Source: Streptomyces asiaticus
GTDB taxonomy: Bacteria > Actinomycetota > Actinomycetes > Streptomycetales > Streptomycetaceae
NCBI RefSeq assembly: GCF_018138715.1
Contig: NZ_JAGSHX010000006.1
Span: forward strand, 4,340,001 to 4,404,000
Reading direction: 5' to 3'
DNA: 64,000 nucleotides
Part shown: positions 10,158 through 18,176 of the stretch, in pieces
How the letters are laid out: the number at the start of each line of letters is the position of its first letter
Numbering within the stretch: position 1 is the stretch's first letter
Notes under the pieces: model-generated
What the model was told of the DNA's origin: nothing
The model's input: only the letters and a program-made list of their open reading frames with translations
Database searches by the model: none
Translations under genes and position numbers: made by a program

Positions 10158-10637
10158 TTCCCCGCCGCCCGGTGGGGACGGCGATCCGGTGACCGGAGCG
10201 CCCGCGGGCCCCGCCCGCGCCCGGACGCGGAGGGCGAAGGGGCCGGTGCGCACCTCGGCCGTGAGATCCGCGATCTCACCGCTCAGGGCACACCGCACCA
10301 CGTGCGCCCCCTGCGCGGAGGCCACCCGCCGGGCGAGACCGCACGCCGTACGAGCCCCCTCCAGGCCGTGGTCCGCCGCCGCGAGCGCCGCCAGATCGGC
10401 GGCTCCGCCAGCCCGATGGCGCGCCACCATGGCCTGCCCGGCCGCCAGCACGGCCGCGAACACCACGCACAGCGCCGTCGCGGCCAGCGCGGTCCAGACC
10501 GTGGCCGACCCCCGGTCGTCCGCCCACCTCACCGGGCCGCCTCCCGGGCTCACGGAACTGTCTACCAGGCTCACGGGAACGCCTCCCGAGCTCACGGAAC
10601 AGCCTCCCGGCCTCACCGGACCGCCTCCCGAGCTCAC
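10158..10637 (-). CDS. TadE-like pilus minor protein (Rv3654c type), 3' end unclear
   Basis: The last gene of the tad operon. After five 7-residue N-terminal repeats comes WADDRGSATVWTALAATA, a TadE-type membrane helix, and then a short domain with two Cys (TACGL and VVRCAL) ending around RVRARAGPA. The start could be GTG at 10635-10637, whose GTGA overlaps the upstream stop, or any of five in-frame GTGs spaced 21 bases apart down to 10530-10532. Reading on, there is no in-frame stop before the helicase 3' end, and the frame stays open antisense to it as far as 7821. The lower coordinate given is only where family likeness fades. Confidence 0.6.
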
Positions 10638-10655
10638 GGAACAGCCTCCCGGGCC
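10530..10655 (-). repeat. 21 bp tandem repeat of ribosome site plus GTG start, six GTGs
   Basis: Unit on the minus strand: GGGAGGC, about 5 variable bases, then GTGAGC or similar, 21 bases in all. In-frame GTG codons end at 10637, 10616, 10595, 10574, 10553 and 10532. Each is preceded at 6-8 bases by GGGAGG or a close variant (one copy reads GGTAGA). Because 21 is seven codons, the array is translatable and encodes a repeated SSGGGPV-like peptide. Confidence 0.9.
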
Positions 10656-11218
10656 GTACCGACCGCGCCGGGCTCGCCGCCCCCGCTCATCGCGTCATCC
10701 GCGCCCACCGAGTCCTCGGCGAGCGCGGCGGCCTCGCCGCGCAGATTCACCGCCAGCGGGCCGGGACCGACGGCGTGGGTACGGACCCGCACCCGCACCA
10801 GGTCCCCCTCCCGCCATAGCTCGACTCGAGCCCCATCGGGCGCGGCCGAGCGGGCGGCGGCCATCGCGTCCGCCTCCGGCTCCGAACGCGCCGCCGCCCT
10901 CGCCCCGGCTCTGGCCGCGTCCACGCACTGAAGCTGCGCGGACGCGGCCATCAGCCCCCAGATCAGCGTCAGGGCGAACAGCGCCAGCACCGGCAGCGCG
11001 ACGGCCGCCTCCGCCGTTACGTAGCCGCTGTCCCGCGCAGGGCCCCGGGCCCCCAGGACGCCCGTCCTGGGCACGCTCCGGGCCCTCGGGACGCCGCTAC
11101 GGGCTCTCCGGACGCCACCGGCCCTCGGGACGCCACCGGCCCTCGGGACGCCCCGCGCGCCGCTCCTGGCGCGCGAGCCCGTCCGCTCCCCCGCCCCCGG
11201 CGACTCAGAACTGCGCAT
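10634..11218 (-). CDS. TadE-family pilus assembly protein
   Basis: A pseudopilin-like protein. SGYVTAEAAVALPVLALF is the TadE signature: Glu at position 5 of a prepilin-like helix. A short periplasmic domain follows. The N-terminal stretch is an Arg/Pro/Gly repeat (GVPRAG copies). The ATG at 11216-11218 overlaps the pilin stop by 14 bases; the alternative GTG at 11072-11074 would skip most of the repeat. The stop at 10634-10636 overlaps the next GTG as GTGA, implying translational coupling. It likely acts with the Flp pilin in a tight-adherence-type surface structure. Confidence 0.8.
   Translation of the reverse strand: MRSSESPGAGERTGSRARSGARGVPRAGGVPRAGGVRRARSGVPRARSVPRTGVLGARGPARDSGYVTAEAAVALPVLALFALTLIWGLMAASAQLQCVDAARAGARAAARSEPEADAMAAARSAAPDGARVELWREGDLVRVRVRTHAVGPGPLAVNLRGEAAALAEDSVGADDAMSGGGEPGAVGTAREAVP
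11075..11155 (-). repeat. 18-21 bp repeats coding the TadE N-terminus
   Basis: GGCCCTCGGGACGCCACC occurs as two exact or near-exact 18 bp tandem copies, with 19-21 bp diverged copies toward 11080. All are in-frame multiples or near multiples of three, giving GVPRAG/GVPRARS peptide repeats ahead of the TadE helix. Confidence 0.75.
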
Positions 11219-11402
11219 CGAGCGCCCGTCCGATGACCGACTGAAGTGCACTGCTGACGGCCCCGCTGGTCACCACCTTGTAGAGCACCGCGGCGAAACC
11301 GCATGCCGCGATCGTTCCCATCGCGTACTCGGCGGTGGTCATGCCCGCCTCGGCCTTCGCCCGCGCCGCCGCGTACCGCCGTACCCACCACTGCTTCACC
11401 AT
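11205..11402 (-). CDS. Flp-type pilin (DUF4244)
   Basis: A 65-residue pilin subunit. After a basic leader (MVKQWWVRRYAAARAKAEAG) comes MTTAEYAMGTIAACGFAAVLYKVV. This has the prepilin peptidase cut after Gly and the conserved Glu-Tyr at +4/+5 of the mature helix. The short tail ends ALQSVIGRALDAQF. A strong AAGGGGGG site precedes the ATG. It lies between tadC and tadE and is likely the major pilin, though most Streptomyces are not known to make such pili. Confidence 0.9.
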   Translation of the reverse strand: MVKQWWVRRYAAARAKAEAGMTTAEYAMGTIAACGFAAVLYKVVTSGAVSSALQSVIGRALDAQF

Positions 11403-11449
11403 GTCGGCCCCCCTTGACCTGTCCGCGGCGTCACCGACCGCGGTGTCGT

Positions 11450-11485
11450 CGTTCGTCGTGCTGTTGTCGTTCGTCGTGCTGTTGT
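11450..11485. repeat. 18 bp direct repeat between pilin and tadC
   Basis: GTCGTTCGTCGTGCTGTT is present twice in tandem at 11450-11467 and 11468-11485. It lies in the 127-base gap between the tadC stop and the pilin start, the only real gap in the tad operon. Confidence 0.85.
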
Positions 11486-11529
11486 CGTGCAGCTGCCGCT
11501 CGAGCGGCTGTCGGGGTCCCCGCCCGTGC

Positions 11530-12348
11530 TCAGGGGCCGTCGCCCATCAGGCCGCGGGCCAGCCCGATCATCACCGGGGCCAGACCGACCAGCAGGAACG
11601 CGGGGAGGAAGCAGCCCGCGAGCGGCGCGTTGACCAGCACACCGGTGCGGTCGGCCCTGCGCATCGCCTCCCGCCCCTGCTCGGCCCGGCATTCGGCCGC
11701 CAGCCGGGATACCTGCTCCACCGCCGGAGCGCCCGTTGTCCCGGCGCGCTCCAGAGCGCGCGCCAGCCCCTGTGCTCCGGGCAGGGCGCTGACACGCCCC
11801 CACGCGTGGGCCGGTTCGCCGCCCAGCCGCAGCTCCGCCGCGGTCTGGGCGAGCCGCTCACCGACCGGGCCGCCGAGCGAGCCTCCCACCGCCTCCGCCG
11901 CCCTCCGCGGGCCCGCTCCGGCCGCCAGGCAGGCCGTCAGCAGATCGGCGGCCAGCGGGATCTGACGCGCGGCGAGGGCCTCGAGGTGCCGGTCAGAGCC
12001 GGACCGCCCGGCCGTGGCCCGGCGGTGCCGCTGCCACCGCCAGAGGCCGCAGGCCGCGGCGAGACCCAGCACCCACCCCGGCGGCCCTCCGACGAGGACG
12101 ACGGCGATCGTCAGCGCGCCGCCCGGCGCGGCCCAGGCGGGCAGAGCGCCCGCGCCGGCCCCGGCGCGCCACCGCCGCCACGGCCGGGCCTTCTGCGGCC
12201 GCCCGTGCTCCGCACCCGGAAGCAGCGCCATCAGCCGTCGTCGGGCGCATCGCTCCCGACGGGCCTCGACCATCGCCATCACCGTGCACAGGGCCGCCGC
12301 CAGGAAGGACAGCGAAATCCCCAGGCTGTGGACAACCTCGGCGCTCAT
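11530..12348 (-). CDS. tadC: Type II secretion system F-domain protein (TadC-like)
   Basis: A 272-residue inner-membrane platform protein of the Tad pilus machine. It has an N-terminal membrane segment, further helices near residues 75-100 and a C-terminal pair ending PAFLLVGLAPVMIGLARG. The central T2SSF domain carries QIPLAADLLTACLAAGAGPRRAAEAV. Its ATG overlaps the tadB stop as ATGA (12345-12348), so the two are translationally coupled. Confidence 0.85.
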   Translation of the reverse strand: MSAEVVHSLGISLSFLAAALCTVMAMVEARRERCARRRLMALLPGAEHGRPQKARPWRRWRAGAGAGALPAWAAPGGALTIAVVLVGGPPGWVLGLAAACGLWRWQRHRRATAGRSGSDRHLEALAARQIPLAADLLTACLAAGAGPRRAAEAVGGSLGGPVGERLAQTAAELRLGGEPAHAWGRVSALPGAQGLARALERAGTTGAPAVEQVSRLAAECRAEQGREAMRRADRTGVLVNAPLAGCFLPAFLLVGLAPVMIGLARGLMGDGP

Positions 12349-13307
12349 CGGCCACCCCGGCGATCCACTGGACCTCGGCGCAGGTGCGGATCCCCTCGCC
12401 GCCGCCCCGGCTCACGCGCCGCCCGCACCATCCGACCGGTCCAGACCAGGCCCGCCCACTCCAGCAGGCCGCCCAGCAGCAGACAGCTCAGCCCGGCCGG
12501 GGTGTGCAGCAGCACATGCAGCGGATCGGAGCCCATCAGGCCGCCCAGCACCAGCCCGACCATGGGCAGCACGGCCAGCCCGAGGGCGGTGGCCTTGGCT
12601 CCCGCCAGCTTGGCGTCCAGGCTCTCCCGCTGGTCCCGCTCGGCACGCAGCGCCGCCGCCACCCGATCGAGACCCGCCGCCAGCCCCGCGCCCTCGTCGA
12701 CCGCCACCTGCCAGCAGGCGGCGACCCCGATCAGCCCCTCGGCGCCCGGCAACCGGGCGACTCTCCGCAGGGCGTCCGGCACATCCCCGCCGAACCGCGC
12801 CGCGGCCGTCACCAGCCCCCAACGCTCCCTCAGATGACCAGGGTCCACCGCCAGCAGCGCCTCACCGGGATGCCGCCCGGCCCGCAACTCGCCCGCCACG
12901 GTGGCACAGAGCTGGATCACCCCGGCGGCGCGGCGCACACGGTCCCGCTCGCACCGCCGGGACCGCAGCCAGCGGCCGACGACCGGAGTGGCCAGCACCG
13001 CCCCGAGCAGCGGCAGGAGGGACGCGCCCAGCAGCGCGATCACACATCCGACCGGCAGGCACAGCAGCTCACGCCCCATCCGCCCGCCGTACTTGACCCG
13101 CCAGCGCTCCCGCAGCCAGACGGCGGTCTCGGACAGCGGCCGCACCGGGTCGGCTCCCGCGGGCTCGACGGGTCCGCCGCCGGCCAACAGCAGCCTGGCC
13201 CGGCGCAGCTCCCGGTCCCGCCCGGTGAGCAGCCATAAGGCCGCCCCCACGCACAGCGTCACGGCGCAGAGCGTCAGCGCCCCCGGGTCCGCTCCCGCGC
13301 CCGTCAT
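12345..13307 (-). CDS. tadB: Type II secretion system F-domain protein (TadB-like)
   Basis: A 320-residue membrane platform protein. It has hydrophobic helices at the N-terminus (LCAVTLCVGAALWLL), around residues 90-115 and at the C-terminus (LAVLPMVGLVLGGLMG). A T2SSF core with GELRAGRHPGEAL lies between them. The ATG at 13305-13307 overlaps the tadA stop as ATGA; a start 24 bases upstream is less likely. With TadC it should form the membrane base driven by TadA. Confidence 0.85.
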   Translation of the reverse strand: MTGAGADPGALTLCAVTLCVGAALWLLTGRDRELRRARLLLAGGGPVEPAGADPVRPLSETAVWLRERWRVKYGGRMGRELLCLPVGCVIALLGASLLPLLGAVLATPVVGRWLRSRRCERDRVRRAAGVIQLCATVAGELRAGRHPGEALLAVDPGHLRERWGLVTAAARFGGDVPDALRRVARLPGAEGLIGVAACWQVAVDEGAGLAAGLDRVAAALRAERDQRESLDAKLAGAKATALGLAVLPMVGLVLGGLMGSDPLHVLLHTPAGLSCLLLGGLLEWAGLVWTGRMVRAAREPGRRRGDPHLRRGPVDRRGGR

Positions 13308-14470
13308 GCCGCGCCTCCGCCCCGTGCGCACAGCCGCTGGAGCCGCTGCCAGCCCGCCGCCCGCTCGAAGCCCTCGGGGCCCCAGACGGCCGCGGGGACG
13401 GTCGTGACGAGGCCCGCCCGGTCCCGGTCCAGCACATGCAGTTCGGCGATCCTGCGCCGCCCGGCGCGGTCGCGCACCAGATGGACCACGACCGACAGCG
13501 CCGCCGCCAACTGGCTGTGCAGCGCGGCCCGGTCCAGGCCGGCGGTCGAACCGAGCGCCTCCAGCCGCGCGGGCACGTCGGCCGCCGTATTGGCGTGGAC
13601 AGTGCCACAGCCGCCCTCATGGCCGGTGTTCAGGGCCCCCAGGAGGTCGGTGACCTCGGCGCCTCTCACCTCGCCGACCACCAGCCGGTCGGGACGCATG
13701 CGCAGGGCTTGCCGCACCAGGTCCCGCAGGGTGACCTGACCCCGGCCCTCCTGGTTGGCGGGGCGGGTCTCCAGCCGGACCACATGCGGATGGTCGGGCC
13801 GCAGCTCGGCCGAATCCTCGGCGAGGACGATCCGCTCCCGCGGCCCGACCAGCCCGAGCAGGGTGCTCAGCAGCGTTGTCTTGCCCGAGCCCGTGCCGCC
13901 GCTGATCAGGTAGGACAGCCGGGCGTCCAGCATGGCCCGCAGCAGCCGCACGCCGTCCGGCGGCACCGTCCCGGCCGCTTCCAGCTCCGCGAGGGAGAAC
14001 GCCCGGGGGCGCACCACCCGCAGCGAGAGGCAGGTCGAGCCGACTGCGACCGGAGGGAGCACCGCATGCAGCCGGGTCCCGTCCGGCAGCCGGGCGTCCA
14101 CCCATGGCCGGGCGTCGTCCAGCCGCCGCCCGGCCACCGCGGCGAGCCGCTGCGCGAGTCTGCGCACGGCGGCCGCGTCCACGAAGGTGACGGCCGTGCG
14201 CTCCAGCCCCGAGCCGCGGTCCACCCACACCTCGTCGGGGGCTGTGACCAGGACGTCCGTGACATCGCGGGCGGCCAGCAGCGGCTCCAGGGGGCCGGAG
14301 CCGACCAGCTCCGAGCGCAGCGCCTCCACAACCCCGAGCACCTCGGTGTCGCCGAGCAGCCGACCCTCCTCGCGCAGGGCAGACGCCACCCGCGCGGGCG
14401 TGGGCTCCGCTCCGCTCCCGGCCAGCCGCAGCCGCACCGCGTCCAGCAGATCCGGCGATACGGTGCTCAT
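13304..14470 (-). CDS. tadA: Tad secretion ATPase (CpaF/TadA family)
   Basis: A 388-residue ATPase that powers pilus assembly. Walker A is GGTGSGKTT at 191-199. The Walker B region is RLVVGEVRG at 262-270. The His box is GTVHANT at 289-295, and an Asp box [10 protein letters not shown] follows Walker A. The N-terminal domain is short, as in actinobacterial TadA. The ATG overlaps the cpaE stop as ATGA (14467-14470), and the stop overlaps tadB as ATGA. Confidence 0.93.
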   Translation of the reverse strand: MSTVSPDLLDAVRLRLAGSGAEPTPARVASALREEGRLLGDTEVLGVVEALRSELVGSGPLEPLLAARDVTDVLVTAPDEVWVDRGSGLERTAVTFVDAAAVRRLAQRLAAVAGRRLDDARPWVDARLPDGTRLHAVLPPVAVGSTCLSLRVVRPRAFSLAELEAAGTVPPDGVRLLRAMLDARLSYLISGGTGSGKTTLLSTLLGLVGPRERIVLAEDSAELRPDHPHVVRLETRPANQEGRGQVTLRDLVRQALRMRPDRLVVGEVRGAEVTDLLGALNTGHEGGCGTVHANTAADVPARLEALGSTAGLDRAALHSQLAAALSVVVHLVRDRAGRRRIAELHVLDRDRAGLVTTVPAAVWGPEGFERAAGWQRLQRLCARGGGAA

Positions 14471-15576
14471 GCGGTGGCACCTCCCTCGTCGGCGAGGGCA
14501 CGCGCCCAGAACTCGGCGCAGAACCGGCCGAGCGGGCCGCGGGGGCTGCCGCCCGGGGGCTCCCCGCCCTCGAACGCATCCGCCAGACCCGGCTCCGGTG
14601 GCAGCTGACCGGCCAGCGGCAGCCCGAGCAGCTCCGCGATCTCCTCGTCGCCGAGCTCCGGCCCGCACGGGCCCCGTACCACCGCGCGCAGATCCCTCAG
14701 CACCATGCCCACCGTGGACGCCACCCGGTGGGCGGCCGCGACCGCTCGCAGCTCCGCCGGGACGACCAGCAGCCCGAGGTCGATCTGGGACAGCGCTTCG
14801 GCCGCCGCGTCGTCGACGCGGCGCGGCAGATCCACCACCACGACCCCGCCGCGCCGTCGGGCCGCGGCCAGCACCGCCCGCATCGCGGACGGCGGGATGA
14901 CGACCGAATCGCCGCGGTCCCAGCTGAGCACTCGCAGCGCGTGCAGCTCCGGCAGCGACTCCTCCAGGGCGCTTCCGGCGACCCGCCCCCGCGATTCGGC
15001 GAAGGCGGGCCATCTCAGCCCCTGCGCGCCCTCGCCGCCGAGCAGCACATCGAGCCCGCCGCCCAGCGGATCGGCATCGATCAGCATGGTGCGCCGACCG
15101 GAGCGGGCCGCGGTGACCGCCAGGGCGCAGGCGAGGGTGGAGGCGCCCGCGCCGCCGCGGCCGCCGATCACCCCGACGGTCAGGGCCTGCCGCCCCACGC
15201 CTTCGGCAACATCGGCGATCCGGTCCACCAGCCAGGTCTCGGCGTCGGGCAGGAACGCCACATTGTCGGCGCCGAGCGCCACCGCCCGCCGCCAGATGCC
15301 GTGGTCGTCCAGATCGCGCCCGATGAGCAGCACCCCTTGTCTGCGGGCTCGGTCGGACAGCCGGGCGGCCGAGTCGTCACCGACCAGAATCAGCGGTGCG
15401 GCCTCCCAGCTGCCCCGGCGAGTGAGCGCGCCATGCGCCACTTCCGGTTCCGCTCCGGCCGCCGCGCACAACCGCAGCAGATCGTCGAGAAGCGCCTCGT
15501 CCTCGGTGACGATGAGCGGTCTGCTTCGCTGTCCTTCGGTCGCCGAAGGGCGTTCCGGTGTGATGGATGCAGTCAC
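14467..15576 (-). CDS. CpaE-like / septum-site-determining protein (Ssd family)
   Basis: A 369-residue MinD/ParA-type protein. A receiver-like N-terminal domain (about 1-130) is followed by a P-loop GGRGGAGAST (138-147). This lacks the usual Lys before Ser/Thr, as in actinobacterial CpaE/Ssd proteins. The homologue Rv3660c in M. tuberculosis is called septum-site determining. First gene of the operon; the GTG at 15574-15576 has a strong GGAGGGG site. The C-terminus ([20 protein letters not shown]) looks complete. The real role could be pilus placement or cell division; the sequence does not decide. Confidence 0.85.
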   Translation of the reverse strand: MTASITPERPSATEGQRSRPLIVTEDEALLDDLLRLCAAAGAEPEVAHGALTRRGSWEAAPLILVGDDSAARLSDRARRQGVLLIGRDLDDHGIWRRAVALGADNVAFLPDAETWLVDRIADVAEGVGRQALTVGVIGGRGGAGASTLACALAVTAARSGRRTMLIDADPLGGGLDVLLGGEGAQGLRWPAFAESRGRVAGSALEESLPELHALRVLSWDRGDSVVIPPSAMRAVLAAARRRGGVVVVDLPRRVDDAAAEALSQIDLGLLVVPAELRAVAAAHRVASTVGMVLRDLRAVVRGPCGPELGDEEIAELLGLPLAGQLPPEPGLADAFEGGEPPGGSPRGPLGRFCAEFWARALADEGGATA

Positions 15577-16029
15577 GATCCCCTCCCATATCCGTTACGC
15601 GCTCTCACTCCCGCGAACGGCGAGTGCGAGCAGCGCGGAGAATCACCGTGCTGCGATCCAGAAAATCTTGGGGATCTTGGTCCAAAACCGTGGACAACTC
15701 ATCAGTTGTGAATATCCCAGTCACCTAAACCAGTGACTTCCGGAGAGCAGCCTAGCGATTACGTACGGTTACCGCTCAAGCTGTGGAGAGGCGGGGCCGC
15801 AGGGACCCGAGGGAGGGGAGCAAGATCTCATGAGAACGCCGAAAATGCGTCCGGACATGCGACGACCCCCGCCGGGGGGGAGAGCGGGGGTCGTCCCCAC
15901 GGCCGACTCGGGGGGGGAGGAGTCGGGCCGGGTTAGCACGGTCGCGAACGATCCGTGACTTCCATGGTGTACCCGAGAGCCTTCTCAGGCAAACCCACGC
16001 GCCTCAGCTTACGCCGAATGGTGGGCCCT
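15577..16029. other. Divergent intergenic region between tad operon and HAD gene
   Basis: About 450 bases with no supported gene. The side next to the tad operon (15590-15780) is AT-richer and should carry its promoter. The middle contains a 12 bp perfect hairpin (15861-15895) embedded in G- and C-runs. Confidence 0.5.
15861..15895. terminator. Strong hairpin in a divergent promoter region
   Basis: Left arm GACGACCCCCGC (15861-15872) pairs perfectly with GCGGGGGTCGTC (15884-15895) across an 11-base loop. It looks like a factor-independent terminator without a T run. However, both neighbours are transcribed away from it, so it ends neither of them. It may close a small unannotated transcript or be a protein site. 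Confidence 0.6.
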
Positions 16030-16866
16030 ATGCTCGGCGTCGTGGAAAACCACTCCTTGCCTCGGACAGCTGCCTTCTTTGACCTGGACAAGACGGTCAT
16101 TGCGAAGTCAAGCACTCTCACCTTCAGCAAGTCCTTCTACCGGGGTGGGCTGATCAACCGCCGGGCCGCACTACGTACTGCCTATACACAGTTTGTCTTC
16201 CTCGCCGGCCGCGCCGATCACGAGCAGATGGAGCGGATGCGCAAGTACCTCTCCGCGCTCTGCCGAGGATGGAATGTCCAGCAGGTCAAGGAGATCGTCG
16301 CGGAGACCCTGCACGACCTCATCGACCCCATCATCTACGACGAGGCCGCCTCGCTCATCGACGAGCATCACACCGCCGGCCGCGATGTGGTGATCGTCAG
16401 CACCTCCGGGGCGGAGGTGGTCGAGCCGATCGGCGAGCTTCTGGGCGCGGACCGCGTGGTGGCCACCCGCATGGTGGTCGAGGGCGGCGTGTTCACCGGA
16501 GAGGTCGAGTACTACGCCTATGGCCCGACCAAGGCGGAGGCGATCGCCGAGTTGGCGGAGTCGGAGGGCTACGACTTGTCGCGCTGTTACGCCTACAGCG
16601 ATTCGGTGACCGATCTCCCGATGCTGGAGGCGGTCGGCCACCCCCATACGGTCAACCCGGACCGGGCGCTGCGGCGCGAGGCGGCGGCGCGCGGCTGGCC
16701 GGTGCTCTCCTTCAACCGCCCGGTGCGGCTGAAGGAGAGCAGTTCCTCACTCTCCATGCCACCGCGCCCGGTTCTCGCCGTGGCGGCGGCCGTCGGCGCG
16801 GCCGCCGCCACCGCCGGACTGCTGTGGTACACCAATCGGCGCCGCGCCCTTTATGCCCGCATTTAG
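16030..16866 (+). CDS. HAD-IB family hydrolase, membrane-tailed
   Basis: A 278-residue phosphatase-like protein. Motif I FDLDKT lies near residues 17-22 (nucleophile Asp18). Motif II is STSG, followed by conserved YAYSDSVTDLPML (motif IV acidic pair). The C-terminus has a hydrophobic helix (VLAVAAAVGAAAATAGLLW), then basic residues, suggesting a membrane anchor. This subfamily (SerB-like, Rv3661 in mycobacteria) sits beside the tad/Ssd genes in many actinobacteria. The ATG at 16030 is preferred over earlier ATGs because homologous sequence begins near MLGVVENHSLPRT. The physiological substrate is unknown. Confidence 0.85.
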   Translation: MLGVVENHSLPRTAAFFDLDKTVIAKSSTLTFSKSFYRGGLINRRAALRTAYTQFVFLAGRADHEQMERMRKYLSALCRGWNVQQVKEIVAETLHDLIDPIIYDEAASLIDEHHTAGRDVVIVSTSGAEVVEPIGELLGADRVVATRMVVEGGVFTGEVEYYAYGPTKAEAIAELAESEGYDLSRCYAYSDSVTDLPMLEAVGHPHTVNPDRALRREAAARGWPVLSFNRPVRLKESSSSLSMPPRPVLAVAAAVGAAAATAGLLWYTNRRRALYARI

Positions 16867-17246
16867 GGGTAACGGCAAAGATCTGCGGTGAGGGGTTCCG
16901 ATTGGCCTCTCGCAGGAGTACAAAGGAATCGACGGCCCGCGAGACCAGGGGTATCCGGGAGGAAACCCCCAGACGCCAAGGCCCCACGGACCGAGCACAG
17001 ATGTTGAGCACCCACGCGACGTCGACCCGTCGATTACGGGCCAGCCGCACCAGGTGACGGGCAGAAGTTCCCGACCTGATGGGCGAATGAGATTGCACGC
17101 ATGGTAACCCGGCAGCTGTGCCAGCGGCGGTGCCCACGTGGTGCCGCCGCAACTCTTGTCCGGGCCCACCCACCTTGTCCGACGTCAGCCCGCACCCGCC
17201 CCGCCTCAGTCCACGCCTCTCCGACGTCAGGCCACACCTGTCCGCG
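16867..17246. other. Convergent intergenic region, no gene seen
   Basis: About 380 bases between the 3' ends of the HAD gene and the Fic-like gene. No reading frame shows family likeness. Repeated Pro-coding CCGACGTCAG-like motifs occur at about 17178-17250. No long hairpin was found by eye. Confidence 0.4.
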
Positions 17247-18074
17247 TCAGGCCGCCCCGCGCTGGAGCGCCTCGCAGACCGCTGTGGACTCCCGCACCCC
17301 GAGCTCAACCGCCCGTCCGCAGTGCGCGATCCACACCGCCATCCCCTCCGGCGTCCCGGACGCATAGCCCTCCAACGCCGCCATGTACGGCGCGGCGCCC
17401 AGCTCCGCGTACCCCACCTCGGCCGGGCAGATGGACTTCGGATCGAGACCGCTGCCGACCAGCACGACCCGCTCGGCCGCCCGCGCCACCAGACCATTGC
17501 GGGAGACGAAGGGCCGCAGGGCGAGCAGTTCGCCGTGCACCACCGCCGCCGTCACCAGCGCCGGAGCCTCGCTGCCCGCGAGCAGCAGCCCGGCCAGCCC
17601 GTCGAGCCGCCCCGCCACCTCGTCCGCGTCCGGCAGCGGCAGATCCGACCCGATCAGCGGCTCGTCCACCGGCTCACCCGACTGCCGGGGGCGCCCGATC
17701 CTCTCGTCGCCCTCCGCCCCGCCCGCCGCGACCAGATGCAGCCGGGCCAGCACCCGCAGCGGCGACTGCCGCCAGATGCTCAGCAGCTGCCCCGCCTCGG
17801 CGGTCAGCCGCAGCGCCGCCCCCACCGTGCGCGGCTCGCCCTCGGCCCCGAAGTCGGTGCGGCGGCGCACCTCTTCCAGCGCCCAGTCCGCACCGGCCAG
17901 CGCGGCGGAACCCCGCGCCCCGCGCAACGCCGCCTCGGAGGTGACCTCATTGCTGCGGCGGCGCATCACCCGGTGCCCATAGACCCGGTCCACGGCGGTC
18001 CGTACGGCGTTCACGGACTCGGCCACACCGGGCAGCGCGGCCAGGGTGGCGAGCGGATCAGCTGACGTACTCAT
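17247..18074 (-). CDS. Fic-like protein with degenerate active site (Rv3662c type)
   Basis: A 275-residue, mostly helical protein. Residues 186-198, LRPFVSRNGLVAR, line up with the Fic motif HxFxxGNGRxxR. Here the catalytic His is Leu and GNGR is replaced by RNGL, so AMP-transfer is unlikely. EAALRGARGSAALAGADW near the N-terminus resembles the region holding the Fic inhibitory helix. Position beside the HAD and Ssd/tad genes matches Rv3662c-like proteins. The ATG at 18072-18074 is the centre of a perfect palindrome. It could be a regulatory or scaffold pseudo-Fic; database annotation as oxidoreductase is not supported by anything visible. Confidence 0.65.
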   Translation of the reverse strand: MSTSADPLATLAALPGVAESVNAVRTAVDRVYGHRVMRRRSNEVTSEAALRGARGSAALAGADWALEEVRRRTDFGAEGEPRTVGAALRLTAEAGQLLSIWRQSPLRVLARLHLVAAGGAEGDERIGRPRQSGEPVDEPLIGSDLPLPDADEVAGRLDGLAGLLLAGSEAPALVTAAVVHGELLALRPFVSRNGLVARAAERVVLVGSGLDPKSICPAEVGYAELGAAPYMAALEGYASGTPEGMAVWIAHCGRAVELGVRESTAVCEALQRGAA

Positions 18075-18080
18075 GAGTAC
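18067..18080. promoter_or_regulatory. 14 bp palindrome over the Fic-like start codon
   Basis: GTACTCATGAGTAC is a perfect palindrome whose centre contains the ATG (read as CAT on the plus strand) of the minus-strand gene. A dimeric repressor or the gene's own product could bind here; this is inference only. Confidence 0.55.
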
Positions 18081-18157
18081 GACACTACGCACCTCGCAGC
18101 GGGTGCCCCTCGTTGGAGTGGTGTTCTTCACGTAAATCCCTCATGGTCCGGGATCAC

Positions 18158-18174
18158 TCACCTACGCTAGGTGA
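18158..18174. promoter_or_regulatory. 7-3-7 inverted repeat over the CooC-like ribosome site
   Basis: TCACCTA-CGC-TAGGTGA, perfect arms, overlaps the AGGTG ribosome site just before the ATG at 18177. With the palindrome at 18067-18080 it brackets the 100-base divergent region. ATCCC...GGGAT arms also flank 18137-18155. Confidence 0.55.
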
Positions 18175-18176
18175 AC

